Assembly: GCF_027492755.1 (NCBI RefSeq)
Contig: NZ_JAPUED010000201.1
Span: 1-42,459, forward strand
DNA from: Micropruina sp.
Lineage (GTDB): Bacteria; Actinomycetota; Actinomycetes; Propionibacteriales; Propionibacteriaceae
Reading direction: 5' to 3'
DNA length: 42,459 nucleotides
In this document: positions 24,135-32,222 of the stretch, one piece after another
How the letters are laid out: every line of letters begins with the position of its first letter
Position numbering within the stretch: position 1 is the first letter of the stretch
Program-made: the position numbers and the translations under genes
The notes under the pieces: generated by a model
Database searches by the model: none
What the model saw: only the letters and a program-made list of their open reading frames with translations
Told to the model about the DNA's origin: nothing

Positions 24135-26312
24135 TCATCCCTTCAGTTCGTTGAGGGCGGCGACGATGTCGTCGGTGTTGGCGTTGGCGGCGGTCTCCAG
24201 CGCCTTGGAGATGCTCGGCGCGGCCTCGCCGCCCTGCACCCGCAGCACCGGGGCGTCCAGCCAGTCGAACAAGCGGCGTCCGATCTCGCCGGCCAGCCAC
24301 CCGCCGTAGGAGGTGCCCTGGGCGCCCTGCTCGACGATCACCACCCGGTTGGTCTTCCGCACCGATTCGGTGATGGTGTCCCAGTCGATGCTGGCCCGGT
24401 CGAGCCAGCGCAGGTCGATGACCTCGCCGTCGACGCCGGACTGTTCGACGGCGTCCAGGCAGCGCTGCACCATCGACAGGTAGCTGATCAGGGTGACCTC
24501 GGAGCCTTCGCGGCGCACCGCGGCCCTGCCGAACGGCAGCACGTAGTCGAGGTCGGTCGGGGCCGGCCCTTCCAGCTTGTACAGGTCGGCGTCGTGTTCG
24601 AGCACCGCCACCGGGTCGCCGGTCAGCATCGCGGCGTTGAGCAGCCCGACGTAGTCGACGGCGGTGGACGGCGCGATGATCCGCCAGCCCACCGAGGTGG
24701 ACAGCACGCCCGCCGGATCCATCGAATGCTGCGAGCCGTAACCCGTTGTGGTGCCGATCTTCAGCCGCATCAGCATGGCCATGTCGTGGTCGCCGCCGAA
24801 CATGTGCCGGGCCCGGCCGATCTGGTTGAAGATCTGGTCGGCGGCCACCCAGATGAAGTCGGCGTACATCAGCTCGACCACCGGGTAGAACCGGCCGTCC
24901 AGCGCGATGCCGCCGCCCAGCCCGGTGAAGCCGGCCTCGGCGATCGGGGTGCCCAGCACCCGTCCGGGGAAGTCCTGCGGCAGGCCCTTGGTCGCGCCGC
25001 GGGAGCCGCCGTTGAGCTTGTGGACGTCTTCGCCGAGCACCAGCACCCGGTCGTCGGTCTCCATCCGGCGATGCATCACCGCGGCGATCACGTCCACGAA
25101 CCGCGCAGTGGCCAGCTCGTCGGCGGCGAAGTCCAGTCCGGTGCGCACCCGGGCCGGGTCGATCTCCGGCCAGTCGCCGCGGATGCCGACGTCGATGAAG
25201 GACGCCGGGGGCCACAGTTCGGGCCTGATTCGCAGCTGCCCGGGCCGTCCGTCCGGGTCGGGTTCGGTGATCCGTCCGGCCAGCTCGCGCATCAGCTGCT
25301 TGCAGGCGCGGCGCAGCGCGTCCAGCTGCTCGCGGTCGGCGATGTCGAGCCGCTCCAGGTGCCGCTCGGCCATTTGCAGCGGGTCGCGGTCGCGCCAGCT
25401 GGCCTCCTCCTCCTTGCTGCGGTAGCCGAAGGCGCTGCCCGGGAAGGGGCCGTTCTGATGGAAGTAGCGGTAGGTGTCGGCCTCGACCACGGCCGGCCCC
25501 TGCCCGGTGCGGACGTGGGCGAGCACCTCGTCCATCACCAGCTTCACCCCCAGTGCGTCCTGGCCGTCGACCCGCCAGCTGGGAATGCCGAAGCCGAGGC
25601 CGCGGACGGAGAGCCGCGCATCGGCGGTGGACTCGTCGTCGGTGGTGGAGACCGCGTAGTGGTTGTTCTCGATGAAGAAGACGATCGGCAGCTTCCAGGC
25701 GGCCGCGATGTTCAGCGCCTCGAGGGTGGAGCCGATATTGCTGGCGCCGTCGCCGAAGTAGGTGACGGCGACCGCGTCGGTGCCGGCCAGCTGGTGGGCC
25801 TTGGCGAACCCGGTGGCGAACGGGACGGCGCCGCCGACGATGGCGTTGGTGCCCATCGCCCCGATCTCTTTCCACTGCAGGTGCATCGAGCCGCCCCGGC
25901 CGTGGCAGTAGCCGTCGGACAGCCCGGCGATCTCGGCCAGCGTCCGGTACAGCACGGTGACCACGTCCGGCGTCCAGTCGGCGCCCAACCGGAACCCGTC
26001 AGGCGCCACTGCGTTGAGCGCCTTGGCCAGGAACTGGTGGTGACCGCGGTGCGAGCCATTGATCTGGTCGGCGGTGGTGAGCGGAAGCGCCGATCCGACC
26101 GCGCCGGCCTCCTGCCCGATCGAGGAGTGTGCCGGGCCGTTGATCAGCTTCTGGCCGGCCAACTCGAGCACCTGCTCCTCGAAGGCCCGGATCAGGTGCA
26201 TCTGCACCGTCATGGTCTCCAGCAGGGCCGGATCGGCGGCGTCCCAGTCGGCCTGCTCGGCGATGAACTGGTTCCAGGCGGCCGAGGGCTGCAAGGGCTC
26301 AATGGTCGGCAT
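24135..26312 (-). CDS. Fused E1 alpha-beta of a thiamine 2-oxoacid/acetoin dehydrogenase
   Basis: A 725-aa single-chain E1. The alpha part (about 1-380) has the thiamine diphosphate motif starting GDG at 187-189 and closing with NN at 216-217, plus HGRGGSMHL and the loop YRYFHQNGPFPGSAFGYRSKEEE. The beta part (about 395-725) has VLGEDVHKLNGGSRGATKGL, PIAEAGFTGLGGGIAL and the C-terminal IVEQGAQGTSYGGWLAGEI. The enzyme decarboxylates a 2-oxo acid, or cleaves an acetoin-like hydroxyketone, and acylates E2 lipoate. ATG 26312 was chosen for the AGGAGG ribosome site; upstream ATGs lack one. It is the first gene of the E1-E2-dhaK operon, divergent from gntR, with a shared palindrome in between. The context with ketose and polyol enzymes suggests a sugar-derived oxo acid or ketol as substrate (inference). 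Confidence 0.9.
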   Translation of the reverse strand: MPTIEPLQPSAAWNQFIAEQADWDAADPALLETMTVQMHLIRAFEEQVLELAGQKLINGPAHSSIGQEAGAVGSALPLTTADQINGSHRGHHQFLAKALNAVAPDGFRLGADWTPDVVTVLYRTLAEIAGLSDGYCHGRGGSMHLQWKEIGAMGTNAIVGGAVPFATGFAKAHQLAGTDAVAVTYFGDGASNIGSTLEALNIAAAWKLPIVFFIENNHYAVSTTDDESTADARLSVRGLGFGIPSWRVDGQDALGVKLVMDEVLAHVRTGQGPAVVEADTYRYFHQNGPFPGSAFGYRSKEEEASWRDRDPLQMAERHLERLDIADREQLDALRRACKQLMRELAGRITEPDPDGRPGQLRIRPELWPPASFIDVGIRGDWPEIDPARVRTGLDFAADELATARFVDVIAAVMHRRMETDDRVLVLGEDVHKLNGGSRGATKGLPQDFPGRVLGTPIAEAGFTGLGGGIALDGRFYPVVELMYADFIWVAADQIFNQIGRARHMFGGDHDMAMLMRLKIGTTTGYGSQHSMDPAGVLSTSVGWRIIAPSTAVDYVGLLNAAMLTGDPVAVLEHDADLYKLEGPAPTDLDYVLPFGRAAVRREGSEVTLISYLSMVQRCLDAVEQSGVDGEVIDLRWLDRASIDWDTITESVRKTNRVVIVEQGAQGTSYGGWLAGEIGRRLFDWLDAPVLRVQGGEAAPSISKALETAANANTDDIVAALNELKG

Positions 26313-26402
26313 ACTTCGTTGCCTCCTAGGGCACGCGGGCACCGCATCCATGCGGTGACTACGGGTGAGGTAAGCTCAGGTAGCCTCAAGCTACAGGACA
26401 TG

Positions 26403-26418
26403 ATCGTACATGTACAGC
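26403..26418. promoter_or_regulatory. GntR-type operator 1, between E1 operon and gntR
   Basis: ATCGTACATGTACAGC contains a perfect 10-bp palindrome GTACATGTAC (26406-26415). It aligns by its centre with the palindromes at 30141, 31291 and 35117 (shared core AC-N-TGT). It lies in the 145-bp divergent region before the E1 operon and the regulator, fitting autoregulation. A smaller inverted repeat GTAGC-N5-GCTAC lies at 26380-26394. Confidence 0.55.
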
Positions 26419-26457
26419 CAAGTTGCATGCTCGTTCCGATCCCCCAAGGAGTGATGC

Positions 26458-27210
26458 GTGACCACCACCCTGAACCGGAACTCGGCTGTTCCGCTCTACC
26501 TGCAGCTCGCCGACGAGTTGCGGAACAAGATCCTCAGTGGTGAATGGCAACCGGAACAGCGCATCCCGTCCGAGAACGAGCTCAACCAGATCTATTCGAT
26601 CAGCCGGATGACCATCCGGCAGGTGCTCGGCAAACTGGTCGACGAGGGCCTGGTGTTCCGGGTGCACGGCAAGGGCACCTTCGTCGCGCAGCCCAAGATC
26701 GCCACCCGCTCGCCGTCGTACCACGGGGTTCGTGAGCAACTCGAGCAGCAGGGCTACTCGACCCGCACCGAGATGCTCAACTCGGGTGAACTCGAGGCCG
26801 ACGTCCGGCTGGCCCGCGAGCTCGACGTGCCGGTCGGCACGCCGCTGTCGATGGTCGAACGGCTGCGCTACGCCGGCGACACCCCGATCAGCCTGCACAA
26901 GTCGTACGTGCCGATGCCGCTGGCGCCCGGCCTGCTCAGCCACGATCTCGCCGAGAAGCAGCTCTGCCAGGTGCTGGCCCGCGACTACGGCCTCGACATG
27001 GCCTACGTGCACGAAAGCCTGGAGTCGCTGAACCCCTCACCCGCCGAGCTGAGCGCGCTGCGGGTGCGCCGCGGCATTCCGCTGCTGCTGCTCGAACAGC
27101 GGATCAGGGACGCCTCGCACCGGCTGTTCGAGTACACCCGGATCAAGTTCCGGGGCGACCGGGTGCGGCTCGAGTTCGACTACGACCTCACCGGTCCCCG
27201 GAAACGCTAG
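26458..27210 (+). CDS. GntR family (HutC/UTRA) transcriptional regulator
   Basis: A 250-aa regulator with an N-terminal winged helix-turn-helix (about 10-75: VPLYLQLADELRNKI...IPSENELNQIYSISRMTIRQVLGKLVDEGLV...GKGTFVA). A UTRA ligand-binding domain follows (about 95-240), with the typical ERLRYAGDTPISLHKSYVP stretch and a C-terminal YTRIKFRGDRVRLEFDY. Regulators of this class bind palindromes and release them when a sugar, or more often a sugar phosphate, fills the UTRA pocket. The start is GTG 26458, with AAGGAG 6 nt upstream. It sits in the centre of the catabolic cluster, and similar palindromes occur in its own promoter region and three others, so it is the likely cluster-wide regulator. 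Its last 23 bases overlap the 3' end of the convergent araM-like gene. Confidence 0.92.
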   Translation: MTTTLNRNSAVPLYLQLADELRNKILSGEWQPEQRIPSENELNQIYSISRMTIRQVLGKLVDEGLVFRVHGKGTFVAQPKIATRSPSYHGVREQLEQQGYSTRTEMLNSGELEADVRLARELDVPVGTPLSMVERLRYAGDTPISLHKSYVPMPLAPGLLSHDLAEKQLCQVLARDYGLDMAYVHESLESLNPSPAELSALRVRRGIPLLLLEQRIRDASHRLFEYTRIKFRGDRVRLEFDYDLTGPRKR

Positions 27211-28528
27211 CTTCGGCGCGGTCCAGCACCCGCCCGATCAGTTTCGGCGTCCACTCACCCGACATCACCAGCAGATCGGGCAGGGTGAGCCGGTCACGCA
27301 TGAAGGGCAGCGCCGACAGCGTCCAGGCCAGCTGCTCGCGACCGACCGCCGGGGTCAACTCGTCGAATCGGACGGCGGCACCCCAATGCCGCAGCGTCGC
27401 CGCGCTGCGGGCCGGGTCGCCGACATAGCCGAACAGGACGTCCAGCAACTCGCCGCGACCCTTGTCGCAGGCGGTTTTGTCGGCGGCGTCCCAGGCTTCT
27501 ACCTTGCGTTGGACGGCGCTCAGACACTCCTGCCCGAGCCGTCCGGACGGATCGAGCTCGGCCCAGGTGCCCAGCACCCGCTCGGCCAGGTCGTCGGGGT
27601 AGGTCAGCTCGGACCAACGCAGGTCGAACACCCGGCAGCTGGCCCGCACCTCCTGCCACAACGCGGTGCACAGCACGGTGGCGGCACCCACCTGGGCGCC
27701 GTGCAGGTCGTGCTCGGTGCCGCGCGCCATCGCGGTCATGTCGAGGATGTGGCTGACCAGGTGCTCCGACCCGGACAGCGGCGCGGTGGAGTCGGCGATG
27801 CCGATCACCAGGCCGCCCAGGGTGAGGCCGTCCACCAGCGCCCGCTGAGCCACCTCCGGGTCCGGGTCGGCGAGCTGTTCGACCGCGTCCAGCACCGGAC
27901 GGACGACGGCGTCGTCGAACGGGCCGTCCAGTCCCAGCCGGCAGGCCAGGTACCAGTCCGCGGGCGCCGACCAGATCGCGATCGCGTCACCCACCCCCGA
28001 GCGGTTCAGCCGCGCCGGGGCGGCGCGGATCACCCGATCGTCGATCACCAGCGCCGAGGGCCAGCTGGACGGCTTGGTGCGTTTCGCCCCGCCGATCACC
28101 AGCACGCTGAGCGGATCGGAGAAGCCGTTCACCGACGCCGCGGTCTGCACGGCGAGCAGCGGCGCGCCGGAACGCGCCGCCACCACCTTGCCCAGATCGG
28201 TGATCGTTCCCGAGCCGACGCTGACCACCAGGCCCGGCGTCCCGACCTCGGCGACCGCCGCCTCGACCGTGGCCTCGTCGAGCGTGACGTGGCCGTGGGG
28301 CTCGCCGGCGGTGACCAGCCGGGCCGGGCCGACCAGACCGGCCACCCAGGACAGCAGGTCGACGTCGGCGGCCGTCTTGACGGTGTCGTCGGACAACAAC
28401 ACCCGCTCGCCCGGTGCGGCCAGCCGGCGCGCCAACCCCGGGATCTCATCCAATGCCGCCGGGCCGGCGGCAAGCCGGGTCAGCGCGCCGGCGGAACTCC
28501 GCCGCGCGAACGCGTCGAGGTCGGTCAT
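27188..28528 (-). CDS. AraM-like glycerol-1-phosphate/phosphopolyol dehydrogenase
   Basis: A 446-aa NAD(P)- and metal-dependent dehydrogenase of the sn-glycerol-1-phosphate dehydrogenase/AraM group within the iron-alcohol-dehydrogenase superfamily. Seen: the nucleotide motif SVGSGTITDLGKVVA, TAASVNGFSDP, the metal ligands Asp (GVGDAIAIW), His (GSEHLVSHI) and His (TEHDLHGAQ), and a C-terminal helical domain. It interconverts a phosphorylated polyol and a ketose phosphate. Its start overlaps the kinase stop (ATGA), so the kinase product is the likely substrate or its precursor. In Bacillus, AraM makes glycerol 1-phosphate in an arabinose operon; the substrate here may be a longer phosphopolyol. 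Confidence 0.82.
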   Translation of the reverse strand: MTDLDAFARRSSAGALTRLAAGPAALDEIPGLARRLAAPGERVLLSDDTVKTAADVDLLSWVAGLVGPARLVTAGEPHGHVTLDEATVEAAVAEVGTPGLVVSVGSGTITDLGKVVAARSGAPLLAVQTAASVNGFSDPLSVLVIGGAKRTKPSSWPSALVIDDRVIRAAPARLNRSGVGDAIAIWSAPADWYLACRLGLDGPFDDAVVRPVLDAVEQLADPDPEVAQRALVDGLTLGGLVIGIADSTAPLSGSEHLVSHILDMTAMARGTEHDLHGAQVGAATVLCTALWQEVRASCRVFDLRWSELTYPDDLAERVLGTWAELDPSGRLGQECLSAVQRKVEAWDAADKTACDKGRGELLDVLFGYVGDPARSAATLRHWGAAVRFDELTPAVGREQLAWTLSALPFMRDRLTLPDLLVMSGEWTPKLIGRVLDRAEASVSGDR

Positions 28529-30069
28529 GCGCGCCGGGTGATCGCCTGCAGCTTGTCCCAGATCGGCGGCATCGCCGTCCGGTACTCGCGGTAGATCTCG
28601 AAGTACTCGTCGTACAGCGCCGTCCGCTTCTTCTTCGGGCGGTAGCGCCGCAGGATGTTCACGGTGGCGTCCGCGCCCTGCTCGTAGGAGTCGAACAGCC
28701 CGGCCCCGACGCCGGCGACGATCGCCGCACCCTTGGCCCCGAACTCGGTGCCGGCCGGCACGATCACCTCGCGGCCCAGGACGTCGGCGAAGATCTGCGA
28801 CCAGACCGCCGAGTTCGCACCGCCGCCGGCCATCCGGACCGTCTTCACCTCGGTCGGGATGGCGTCCAGGCAGTCCCGGATGCCGTAGGCGACACCTTCG
28901 TAGACGGCCCGCAGCAGGTCGTTGCGGGTGTGCGCACCGGTGATGCCGATGAAGGACGCCCGGGCGCTCGGCTTGACGAACGGGGCCCGCTCGCCGCCCG
29001 GTGCGGTGTAGCCGTGGAAGAGCACCCCACGGGAGCCGACCGGCACGCTCTCGACCACCTCGTCGAGGTAGTCGAAGAAGCTGAACTGGGGGCCGCGGGC
29101 CTCCGCCTCGTGCCGGAACTCGGCACCGAACTCGCGCAGGTACCAGTCCAGGTTCGGGGTGCAGGAGTTCATCCCCATGGCCCGGATCCAGGTGGTCGGG
29201 CTGTGCGGGATCACCCAGCCGACGTCGTCCGGGGCGATCGTGCCGCTCAGGTCGTCGGTGGCCACGGTGACGATGCCGGCGGTGCCGATCACCGCCATGC
29301 AGTCGCCCGGACGGGCCACGCCGACGCCCAGCGACGAGGCGGTGATGTCCATCTGGCCCTTGAACACCGGGGTGCCCTCGACCAGCCCGGTGAGCCCGGC
29401 GGCGGTGGCAGTGATCCCGCCCACTTGAGCGATCGGGGATTTCAGTTCGGGCAGCACGTTGCGGACGTCCGTCAGCCCGAAGTGATTCAGCACCTCGAGC
29501 GACCACTGCCGGGTGCGGACGTCGATCCCGGCCAGCGAGGCGTCCGAGGGATCGGTGGAGAGGTCGCCGGTGAGGTTGTACTCGATCCAGTCCTTGCACC
29601 ACAGATTGGTGGCGCCCTCGAGCAGTTCGGGCTGGTTGTCCAACCGCCAGCGCAGTAGGGCGGAGGCGGTGCCGGCATAGGGGCCGAGACCGCTGGTCTG
29701 GAACTGCCGGCTGATCGTGCCGTCGGCGTACCAGCCGTCGATCAGGTCGCCGGCGCGGCCGTCTGTCCACAGAATGGCCGGCCCGGCCGGACGGCCGTCG
29801 GCATCGACCAGCCAGGTACCGTCGCCCTGCCCGGTGGCCGAGATGGCCACGATCTCCTCCGGTCTCACCGAGGAGCCCTCGATCGCTTCACGGATGGCCA
29901 GGGTGGCGGCCACCCAAACCGTCTCCATGTCCTCTTCGGCCATGTAGGTGGTGGGGTTGACGATCGGCACGTTCTTGGCACCCCGGCTGAGTTCGTTGCC
30001 GTGGATGTCGAAGATGGCGGCCTTGATCACGCTTGTCCCGGCGTCGATCCCCATCAGGTACTGCGGCAT
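28525..30069 (-). CDS. FGGY carbohydrate kinase (erythritol/xylulose-kinase-like)
   Basis: A 514-aa kinase of the FGGY family with the phosphate-1 loop GIDAGTSVIKAAIFD at the N-terminus and an AISATGQGDGTWLVD/LWTDGRAGD substrate block. The ATP-binding C-terminal part has VIGTAGIVTVATDD, FHGYTAPGGERAPF (corresponding to the FGGY signature) and VRMAGGGANSAVWSQIFADVLG. The GIDAGTSV(I/L)KA start is what I recall from erythritol kinase EryA and L-xylulose kinases, so a polyol or ketose substrate is likely; the exact sugar is not determinable. ATG 30069 was chosen for GGAAGGGA just upstream. It is the first gene of a kinase-dehydrogenase operon, with an operator palindrome in its promoter. Confidence 0.88.
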   Translation of the reverse strand: MPQYLMGIDAGTSVIKAAIFDIHGNELSRGAKNVPIVNPTTYMAEEDMETVWVAATLAIREAIEGSSVRPEEIVAISATGQGDGTWLVDADGRPAGPAILWTDGRAGDLIDGWYADGTISRQFQTSGLGPYAGTASALLRWRLDNQPELLEGATNLWCKDWIEYNLTGDLSTDPSDASLAGIDVRTRQWSLEVLNHFGLTDVRNVLPELKSPIAQVGGITATAAGLTGLVEGTPVFKGQMDITASSLGVGVARPGDCMAVIGTAGIVTVATDDLSGTIAPDDVGWVIPHSPTTWIRAMGMNSCTPNLDWYLREFGAEFRHEAEARGPQFSFFDYLDEVVESVPVGSRGVLFHGYTAPGGERAPFVKPSARASFIGITGAHTRNDLLRAVYEGVAYGIRDCLDAIPTEVKTVRMAGGGANSAVWSQIFADVLGREVIVPAGTEFGAKGAAIVAGVGAGLFDSYEQGADATVNILRRYRPKKKRTALYDEYFEIYREYRTAMPPIWDKLQAITRRA

Positions 30070-30136
30070 TGAGCTGTCCCTTCCGCCAAGGCGAACGCTC
30101 CGGTGCGTCCGCGCGGTCGCTGCGATGGTAACCAGA

Positions 30137-30165
30137 GTTGTATAGACATGTCTAGCGTTGGTCAA
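30137..30165. promoter_or_regulatory. GntR-type operator 2 in the divergent kinase/ADH promoter
   Basis: A perfect 12-bp palindrome TAGACATGTCTA at 30143-30154. For the minus-strand kinase, a -35-like TTGACC (30165-30160) and a -10-like TACAAC lie 17 bp apart with the palindrome between them. The zinc dehydrogenase ATG is 33 bp downstream on the plus strand with no ribosome site. It is the best of the four similar sites and probably a repressor site acting in both directions. Confidence 0.7.
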
Positions 30166-30187
30166 GCGTGCTGGACCGTGGTACGAA

Positions 30188-31237
30188 ATGCGGGTGCGAG
30201 CTCTGGTGAAATACGCCCCTGGTCCCGGCAACATCGAGTTGCGGGACGTGCCCCGTCCCGAGCCCGGCCCCGGACAGGTGCTGATCGACGTCGCCTACGC
30301 CGGGGTGTGCGGCACCGACCGGGCCGCCCTCGACGGACGCTACGGCGGACTGATCCCGCGCACTTTGGGCCACGAGGCGTCCGGGGTGATCGCCGGGCTC
30401 GGGCCGGATCTCCGCGGCGACCTGGCGGTCGGCGACCGGGTCACCTTCGAAACGGACGCCTACCTGTGCGGCACCTGCCTGTACTGCCGGGCCGAGCAGT
30501 TCCAGCGCTGCCCGTACCGCAAGGGCATCGGCACCACCGCCGACGGCGCCCTGGCCGACAGTCTGGTGATGCCTGAGCTGGCCGTCCACAAGCTGCCGGA
30601 CGGCGTCGCGCTGCTCTCGGCGGCGCTCACCGAGCCGCTGTCGATCGCCGTCCATGCGGTGATCGAGCGCAGCCCGTCCCTGGCCGGCCAGCTGGTGCTG
30701 GTCACCGGGCCGGGCGCGATCGGGGCGCTGACCAGCGCGGTTGCCACCGGTGTCGGGGCCACCACGGTGCTGATCGGACGCTCCCGGCACGCCGCCGCTC
30801 TGGCCGGCGCGCTGGACCGCGGCATCGCCAGCCACGTGGTGGACGTCGACAGCACCGACCTGGCCGGCTTCGTCAACGGGCTCACCGACGGCTACGGCGC
30901 CGACGCCGCCTTCGAGTGTTCGGCGGCCAACAGCTGGCCGCGGGACCTGCAGCCGCTGCTGCGGCGCGGCGGACGGCTGGTCCTGGTCGCGCTCTACCAC
31001 GGTGAGGTCGGCGTCGACTTCGATCTGCTGGTCAACCGCGAGCTGGAGCTGATCGGGTCACGGGGAAAGAATGCGCAGAGCTATCGCACCGCCCTGCGGC
31101 TGCTGGCCGACGGCCGGATCGACGCGGAATCGTTCATCTCGGACGTGCTTCCGCTGGAGGAGTGGGAGGCCGGCCTGGAGCTGGTCGGACAGGGCCGCAA
31201 AGTCGTCTTCGAGGTCGGCGGCGCCGCACTCGGCTGA
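30188..31237 (+). CDS. Zinc-dependent medium-chain alcohol/polyol dehydrogenase
   Basis: A 349-aa MDR dehydrogenase. Catalytic zinc ligands appear as Cys in VCGTD and His-Glu in GHEASG. The structural-zinc cysteines follow the C-x2-C-x2-C-x7-C pattern (CGTCLYCRAEQFQRC). The NAD-binding fold is present (VTGPGAIGALTS), with a C-terminal LPLEEWEAGLELV. The nearest relatives by memory are sorbitol/threonine-type dehydrogenases that oxidise a secondary alcohol of a polyol or sugar acid. The ATG at 30188 gives a normal N-terminus; there is no Shine-Dalgarno sequence. It is divergent from the FGGY kinase across a shared palindromic operator, so it is likely induced by the same signal. Confidence 0.88.
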   Translation: MRVRALVKYAPGPGNIELRDVPRPEPGPGQVLIDVAYAGVCGTDRAALDGRYGGLIPRTLGHEASGVIAGLGPDLRGDLAVGDRVTFETDAYLCGTCLYCRAEQFQRCPYRKGIGTTADGALADSLVMPELAVHKLPDGVALLSAALTEPLSIAVHAVIERSPSLAGQLVLVTGPGAIGALTSAVATGVGATTVLIGRSRHAAALAGALDRGIASHVVDVDSTDLAGFVNGLTDGYGADAAFECSAANSWPRDLQPLLRRGGRLVLVALYHGEVGVDFDLLVNRELELIGSRGKNAQSYRTALRLLADGRIDAESFISDVLPLEEWEAGLELVGQGRKVVFEVGGAALG

Positions 31238-31258
31238 ATCATTGGGCTAGTCAAAGGC

Positions 31259-31306
31259 TGGTCAGCGCCCCGCCAAGTTGTCTATAGTTGTACATACGTG
31301 TCGTCC
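31259..31306 (+). promoter_or_regulatory. Promoter and GntR-type operator 3 before aldolase operon
   Basis: A possible -35 TGGTCA (31259-31264), 18-bp spacer and -10 TATAGT (31283-31288) precede the site TACATACGTGTCGTCC (31291-31306), which aligns with operators 2 and 4 (TACATAC-N-TGTC versus AACATAC-N-TGTC). Here the site would cover the transcription start. Confidence 0.55.
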
Positions 31307-31340
31307 ACCGTCGGACCCGACAAGTCATCTGGAGGAGCCC

Positions 31341-32222
31341 ATGCCCTACGTCAACACGCTGGATCTGGTGACCGCAGCCAAGGGCAGGGGCTATGCCGTT
31401 CCCGCGATCAACATCGTCGATCCGCTGACCATCAAGGCGGTCGTCGAGGCGGCCGACTCGGTGGGCTCGCCGGTCATCCTGCAGACCTCGGTGAAGACGG
31501 TGAAATCGGCGGGCGCCGGCGTCCTGCACTTCGCGGCCAAGGAGGCCGCCGAGAACGCCTCCGTCGGTGTCTCGCTGCACCTGGACCACTGCCCTGACCG
31601 CGAGGTGATCAGTCTGGCGATCCGGCAGGGCTGGTCGTCGGTGCTGTTCGACGCGTCCGATCGTGACTTGGAGCAGGCCCGCAAGGAGACCGCCGAGGTG
31701 GTCGCTGAGGCGCACGCCGCCGGGGTCACCGTGGAGAGCGAGATCGAGAACATCATCGGCGTCGAGGACGGCGTCGGTTCCGACGAGTCCCGGCACTCCT
31801 ACACCGTCGAGCAGCTGGTCGAGGTGGCCAAGGAGACCGGCACCGATCTGATGGCGCCCCAGCTGGGCACCGCGCACGGCATGTACAGCGCGCAACCGGT
31901 GTTGCTGCCCGAGCGGGTGGAGCAGATCCTGGCGCTGTGCGACATTCCGGTGGTGCTGCACGGCGGCACCGGCCTGAGCAACGCCGAGTTCGACGAGTTC
32001 ATCGCCGCCGGCGTCACCAAGATCAACATCTCGACCGCGCTCAAGCACGCCTACATGAAGACCGCGCTGGAGTACCTCAAACAGTGTGAGGCCAGCAACA
32101 AATGGGAGCCGGTGAAGCTCTTCGAACCGATGATCGCTGCCTCCAAGGAGCTGTTCGTCAGCTTCGCCGACATCTTCCATTCCGCCGGTAAGGACGGGGC
32201 TGGAAAGGGCGGTGCCCAGTGA
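31341..32222 (+). CDS. Class II (zinc) ketose-bisphosphate aldolase
   Basis: A 293-aa zinc aldolase of the FbaA/GatY/KbaY family, cleaving a ketose 1,6-bisphosphate or related ketose phosphate to dihydroxyacetone phosphate and an aldehyde. Visible: catalytic Asp82 and zinc His83 (LHLDHCPD), Glu in VESEIENIIGVEDGVG, His179 (LGTAHGMY), and the phosphate/zinc motif with His207 (VLHGGTGLS), then KINISTAL. Length is in the GatY range (about 285). A strong GGAGGAG site precedes the ATG. It overlaps the CbbY-like phosphatase gene by GTGA, so the two are translationally coupled. Which ketose phosphate it takes is not readable; cluster context argues against housekeeping glycolysis. Confidence 0.9.
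   Translation: MPYVNTLDLVTAAKGRGYAVPAINIVDPLTIKAVVEAADSVGSPVILQTSVKTVKSAGAGVLHFAAKEAAENASVGVSLHLDHCPDREVISLAIRQGWSSVLFDASDRDLEQARKETAEVVAEAHAAGVTVESEIENIIGVEDGVGSDESRHSYTVEQLVEVAKETGTDLMAPQLGTAHGMYSAQPVLLPERVEQILALCDIPVVLHGGTGLSNAEFDEFIAAGVTKINISTALKHAYMKTALEYLKQCEASNKWEPVKLFEPMIAASKELFVSFADIFHSAGKDGAGKGGAQ

Noticed and set aside
22857..26543. Plus-strand open frame of over 1200 codons opposite the E2 and E1 genes
   Set aside because: The minus strand encodes clear lipoyl, acyltransferase and thiamine motifs. The plus frame has His/Gly/Arg-rich nonsense composition typical of antisense reading in high-GC DNA.
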